The translations under genes and the position numbers were made by a program. A DNA stretch of 8,447 nt, taken from positions 1-8,447 of the forward strand of contig JBHIAG010000088.1 of the NCBI GenBank assembly GCA_046758465.1. The letters are read 5' to 3'. Shown here one piece after another: positions 6,192 through 8,447 of the stretch; position 1 is the first letter of the stretch, and every line of letters starts with the position of its first letter. A model generated the notes under the pieces. It was given only the letters and a program-made list of their open reading frames with translations, was not told where the DNA came from and made no database searches. The DNA is from JBHIAG01 sp046758465. GTDB lineage: Bacteria; Acidobacteriota; Terriglobia; Acidiferrales; 2-02-FULL-67-57.

Positions 6192-6292
6192 GTTCAACCC
6201 CGTGCCTGCCTGCGGCAAGCAGGGCTCCTGCCTGCCCGCCCGCAGGCGGGCCACGGGGCCCAGCGGTCCCGCTCTGCGGGACTGGGTTGAAC
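6192..6292. repeat. Nested palindromic element with 9-bp terminal inverted repeats (REP/MITE-like)
   Basis: The 101-bp segment is bounded by perfect 9-bp inverted repeats, GTTCAACCC (6192-6200) and GGGTTGAAC (6284-6292). Inside are a second inverted pair CCCCGTG/CACGGGG (6198-6204/6252-6258) and three compact hairpins: GCAGG/CCTGC (6219-6231), GCCCGCC/GGCGGGC with loop CGCA (6234-6251), and GTCCCGC/GCGGGAC with a 3-nt loop (6266-6282). It has no coding capacity of note. The architecture fits a non-autonomous mobile or REP-type element, but copy number cannot be judged from one window and no target-site duplication is evident. Confidence 0.5.
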
Positions 6293-6325
6293 GAAATTAG
6301 GACACTACTTTGTTCGGGCACGGCG

Positions 6326-6354
6326 TTGACTTTGCCCCGGCGGCTTCCTAAGAT
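6326..6354 (+). promoter_or_regulatory. Probable sigma70-type promoter of the M16 peptidase operon
   Basis: A -35 box TTGACT (6326-6331, 5/6 match) and a -10 box TAAGAT (6349-6354, 4/6 match with the key second A and final T) are spaced by 17 nt. Transcription would start near 6361, about 52 nt before the ATG at 6413, which has a ribosome site GAGGTGA at 6402-6408. The promoter lies just after the palindromic element and would drive both M16 genes. Confidence 0.65.
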
Positions 6355-6412
6355 GGCTTTCTTTCCCAAGCAGGCAGTTTTGGAGGGCGCGACTCTTCGC
6401 TGAGGTGAACCG

Positions 6413-7936
6413 ATGCCGAAAAGAGTCTCCCGTGTCTTGCTCGTTGTTGTGGCGCTCGGGCTGGCCACGGCCGCGCCGCTTGCCGCGCAAAACTTAGCTG
6501 AGTTTGAAAAGACGGTTACCGAGCACACACTGGGCAACGGGATGAAGTTCATCATCGTCGCGCGGCACCAGGTTCCTGTCGTCTCCTTCCATCTCCACGC
6601 CGACGTCGGCGGGGTCAACGAAGAGGTCGGGCAGACGGGCCTGGCCCATCTGTTCGAGCATCTGGCCTTCAAAGGCACCTCCACCATCGGCACGAAGGAC
6701 TTCAAGAAGGAAAAGGAGGCGCTGGCCAAAGTGGACCAGGCTTACGCCGCCTGGCAGGCCGAGCGGCGCCAGGGCGAGCGCGCCGACCCCGAACGGCTCA
6801 AAGAGCTCGAAGCCGCCTTCCAGCAAGCGCAGCAGGAAGCGGAGCAGTACGTAGTGAACGGCGAGTTCGACCAAGCCATCGAGCAGGCAGGCGGGGTGGG
6901 CTTGAATGCCGGCACCGGTTGGGACGAAACCCGCTATTACTTCAGCCTGCCCTCGAACAAGCTCGAACTCTGGTTTTCGCTTGAGTCGGCCCGCTTCCTC
7001 GACCCCGTGCTCCGCCAGTTCTACAAAGAGCGCGACGTGGTGATGGAGGAGCGGCGGCTGAGCGTGGAGAGTCGGCCCATTGGGAAACTGATCGAAGATT
7101 TCTCTGCCGTTGCGTACAAGGCCCATCCCTACGGTCGCTCCCTCGGCGGCTGGCGCTCCGACCTGGAGAATTTGACCCGCGCGCACGCGGAAAGATTCTT
7201 CCGCACCTACTACACCCCACGCAACCTGACCGCGGTCATTGTCGGCGACGTGGACCCACAGGAGGCACTCCGCCTGGCCAAACTCTATTTTGGGCGCATC
7301 CCCGCCGGGCCCGAGCCGGAACCCGTCTGGACAGTGGAGCCGCCGCAGGAGGGTGAGCGGCGCACCACCGTGGTCGCGCAATCGCAACCCATCCTGGCGC
7401 TTGGCTACCACAAGCCCAGCATTCGCCACCCGGACAATGCCGTCTTTGATGCCGTGCAGGATATTCTCTCCGCGGGCCGCACTTCGCGCCTCTATCGCAG
7501 CCTGGTGCAGGAGAAAAAGCTGGCAGTCTTTGCCGGCGGCTTCTCGGGCTTCCCGGGACAAAAATATCCGAACCTGTTCTTCTTCCTCTGCGTGGCCGCC
7601 GCCGGGCACACGAACGAGGAGAATGAGGAGGCGATGTTGGCCGAGCTTGAGCGCTTGAAGGCGGAACTGGTGACGGAGGAAGAACTTGCGCGGGTCAAGC
7701 GGCGCGCGCGCGCCCAACTCGTCCGCCAACTCGGCTCCAACAGCGGCCTGGGCAGCCAGCTCGCGTCCTACCAAGTGCTGACGGGCGACTGGCGCAACCT
7801 CTTCCGCGAAGTCGAAGCCATCGACAAGATCACCCGCGAAGACATCCAGCGGGTCGCGAAGACTTACTTCACGGAACGCAACCGTACCGTCGGCCATCTG
7901 GTTCCGGAGAAGCCGGTGCAACCCGGCAAGAAGTAG
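6413..7936 (+). CDS. Exported M16-family zinc metallopeptidase (active subunit)
   Basis: The 507-residue protein starts with a signal peptide (MPKRVSRVLLVVVALGLATA, likely cleaved after AAQ at 24-26), so it is periplasmic or secreted. The inverted zinc motif HxxEH is HLFEH at 79-83; the third zinc ligand is expected in KERDVVMEERR, most likely Glu213. NAGTGWDETRYYFSLP (165-180) is the substrate-strand region, and the second half (about 240-430) is the M16 C-terminal domain. Between HxxEH and NAGT lies a charged, probably coiled-coil insert (about 95-150) that is longer than in classical processing-peptidase relatives; I recall similar inserts in exported bacterial members. M16 enzymes form clam-shell chambers that degrade or process peptides. 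It is followed after 12 nt by a second M16 gene lacking the zinc motif, consistent with a heterodimer. Native substrate unknown. Confidence 0.92.
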   Translation: MPKRVSRVLLVVVALGLATAAPLAAQNLAEFEKTVTEHTLGNGMKFIIVARHQVPVVSFHLHADVGGVNEEVGQTGLAHLFEHLAFKGTSTIGTKDFKKEKEALAKVDQAYAAWQAERRQGERADPERLKELEAAFQQAQQEAEQYVVNGEFDQAIEQAGGVGLNAGTGWDETRYYFSLPSNKLELWFSLESARFLDPVLRQFYKERDVVMEERRLSVESRPIGKLIEDFSAVAYKAHPYGRSLGGWRSDLENLTRAHAERFFRTYYTPRNLTAVIVGDVDPQEALRLAKLYFGRIPAGPEPEPVWTVEPPQEGERRTTVVAQSQPILALGYHKPSIRHPDNAVFDAVQDILSAGRTSRLYRSLVQEKKLAVFAGGFSGFPGQKYPNLFFFLCVAAAGHTNEENEEAMLAELERLKAELVTEEELARVKRRARAQLVRQLGSNSGLGSQLASYQVLTGDWRNLFREVEAIDKITREDIQRVAKTYFTERNRTVGHLVPEKPVQPGKK

Positions 7937-7948
7937 GGAGGCAACCTC

Positions 7949-8447
7949 GTGACGCAGACACATTTCCGTCGCTGCAACACTCAGCGGGTGCCCCTCGACT
8001 ACGCTCGGGGTAAACAGAGCACCTCTTCCAAACTGGTTTTTGCTGTGGCAGCGGTGCTGGGCATGCTGCTTGCCGCTGTCATCCCCGCGGCCGCCCAGAA
8101 GCACTACAAGCAGCTCCGCTACCCGCCGCTCAAAGAGCTCAAGCTGCCCGCGGTCGAGCGCAGCCAGCTCGCGAATGGCCTCGTCCTCTACCTGGTGGAA
8201 GACCACACCCTGCCCAAGGTGGAAGGCTATGCCCTGATCAAGACCGGGGCACGGTTTGAGCCCGCCGACAAAGTGGGGCTGGCGAGCATCGTGGGCCAGG
8301 TGATGCGCAGCGGCGGCACGGCGACCCGGCCGGGCGACGCCCGCCGCTTCTCATCCGAGCTGGTGGCGGAGTCTCTGCGCCGCTTCCTCCTCACCCTCTG
8401 GAACACCTACAGCTTCTTCGTCACCTACGCCAACCTCGACCGCTTCG
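7949..8447 (+). CDS. M16-family protein without zinc motif (inactive partner), 3' partial and chimeric
   Basis: The frame starts at GTG 7949, supported by GGGAGG at 7936-7941 (7-nt spacing, overlapping the previous stop), and stays open to the window edge. It has a long n-region (about 28 residues), a hydrophobic signal segment (LVFAVAAVLGMLLAAVIPAAAQ, about 29-50, so probably exported) and the start of an M16 domain (ERSQLANGLVLYLVEDHTLP, then ALIKTGARFEPADKVGLA). Where the active paralogue has GLAHLFEH, this one has GLASIVGQ: all three catalytic positions are replaced (Ser113, Gly116, Gln117). This is the usual inactive half of an M16 pair, which helps bind substrate. After residue about 130 the sequence stops resembling M16 and becomes isoleucyl-tRNA synthetase, so only 7949 to about 8341 is reliable as this gene. 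Confidence 0.75.
   Translation, partial: MTQTHFRRCNTQRVPLDYARGKQSTSSKLVFAVAAVLGMLLAAVIPAAAQKHYKQLRYPPLKELKLPAVERSQLANGLVLYLVEDHTLPKVEGYALIKTGARFEPADKVGLASIVGQVMRSGGTATRPGDARRFSSELVAESLRRFLLTLWNTYSFFVTYANLDRF
7993..8010. repeat. Small hairpin inside the signal-peptide n-region of the second M16 gene
   Basis: CCTCGA (7993-7998) pairs with TCGGGG (8005-8010) around a 6-nt loop, with one G-T wobble. It encodes the middle of the unusually long n-region (VPLDYARG). The motif looks like short palindromic repeats I associate with intergenic DNA in some environmental bacteria, so the n-region may have been lengthened by a repeat insertion. One copy only is visible here. Confidence 0.3.
8342..8447 (+). 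other. Isoleucyl-tRNA synthetase-like fragment joined in frame to the M16 gene (probable chimera)
   Basis: From residue 132 of the preceding frame the translation contains RRFSSELVAESLRRFLLTLW followed by NTYSFFVTYANLD, which I recognise as the start of the anticodon-binding region of the IleRS type whose text normally reads RRFLLTLWNTYSFFVTYAN. It has no relation to M16 proteins, whose sequence at this point should continue into the next helices of the domain. The catalytic part of IleRS is absent upstream. Codon use does not differ noticeably from the neighbours, so both pieces may come from similar or the same genome. Confidence 0.8.

Noticed and set aside
6068..6300. Possible small coding frames in the PilZ-M16 gap
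   Set aside because: The frames are made of palindromic GC repeats, with no ribosome site or recognisable protein; the repeat structure explains the openness.
6494..8206. A 570-codon open frame on the minus strand, opposite the M16 genes
   Set aside because: It mirrors the codon structure of the GC-rich M16 genes and resembles no family that I recognise, while the + strand has HxxEH, signal peptides and ribosome sites. A GC-composition shadow.

Overview
The window most likely comes from an Acidobacteriota genome (GC-rich, probably a metagenomic contig). The main evidence is a gene of the 'VWFA-related Acidobacterial domain' type. Supporting signs are an S41-like protein with PDZ domain, a tandem PilZ protein and a pair of exported M16 peptidases, in a layout familiar from that phylum. 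Taxonomy is inferred from protein families only.

Layout. (1) 2-544, + strand: C-terminal end of a ClC-type chloride channel/antiporter with two cytoplasmic CBS domains, cut by the window start. (2) 596-3173, + strand: a probable three-gene operon. It has a good sigma70-like promoter (596-624), a 5' leader hairpin that covers the Shine-Dalgarno sequence, an unrecognised 46-residue basic mini-protein, an S41/CtpA-like protein joined to it by an ATGA stop/start overlap, and an exported VWFA-domain protein. The S41 protein has lost both catalytic residues and the VWFA protein has a degraded metal site, so both look like binding or scaffold proteins of the envelope. (3) 3174-3276: convergent gene junction built from complementary 7-nt repeats. 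(4) 3277-4728, - strand: a Tat-exported M20-type amidohydrolase (N-carbamoyl-amino-acid hydrolase/allantoate amidohydrolase type) with all metal ligands present. (5) 5018-6067, + strand: a protein of three PilZ domains, the first with complete c-di-GMP-binding motifs. (6) 6068-6412: intergenic region with a terminator-like hairpin, a roughly 101-bp nested palindromic element with perfect 9-bp inverted termini, and a clear promoter. (7) 6413-8447, + strand: two M16 metallopeptidase genes in tandem, the first active (HxxEH) and the second lacking the zinc motif, the usual active/inactive pairing.

The most important caution is at the right end. Near 8336-8342 the second M16 protein switches in frame to sequence that reads as isoleucyl-tRNA synthetase. 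This is most simply an assembly chimera, so the last ~105 bases should not be trusted as part of this locus. I do not see a CRISPR array, tRNA, rRNA, transposase or phage gene. No clear new multi-gene system is evident; the best candidates for novelty are the pseudoprotease operon with its mini-protein and the palindromic element.
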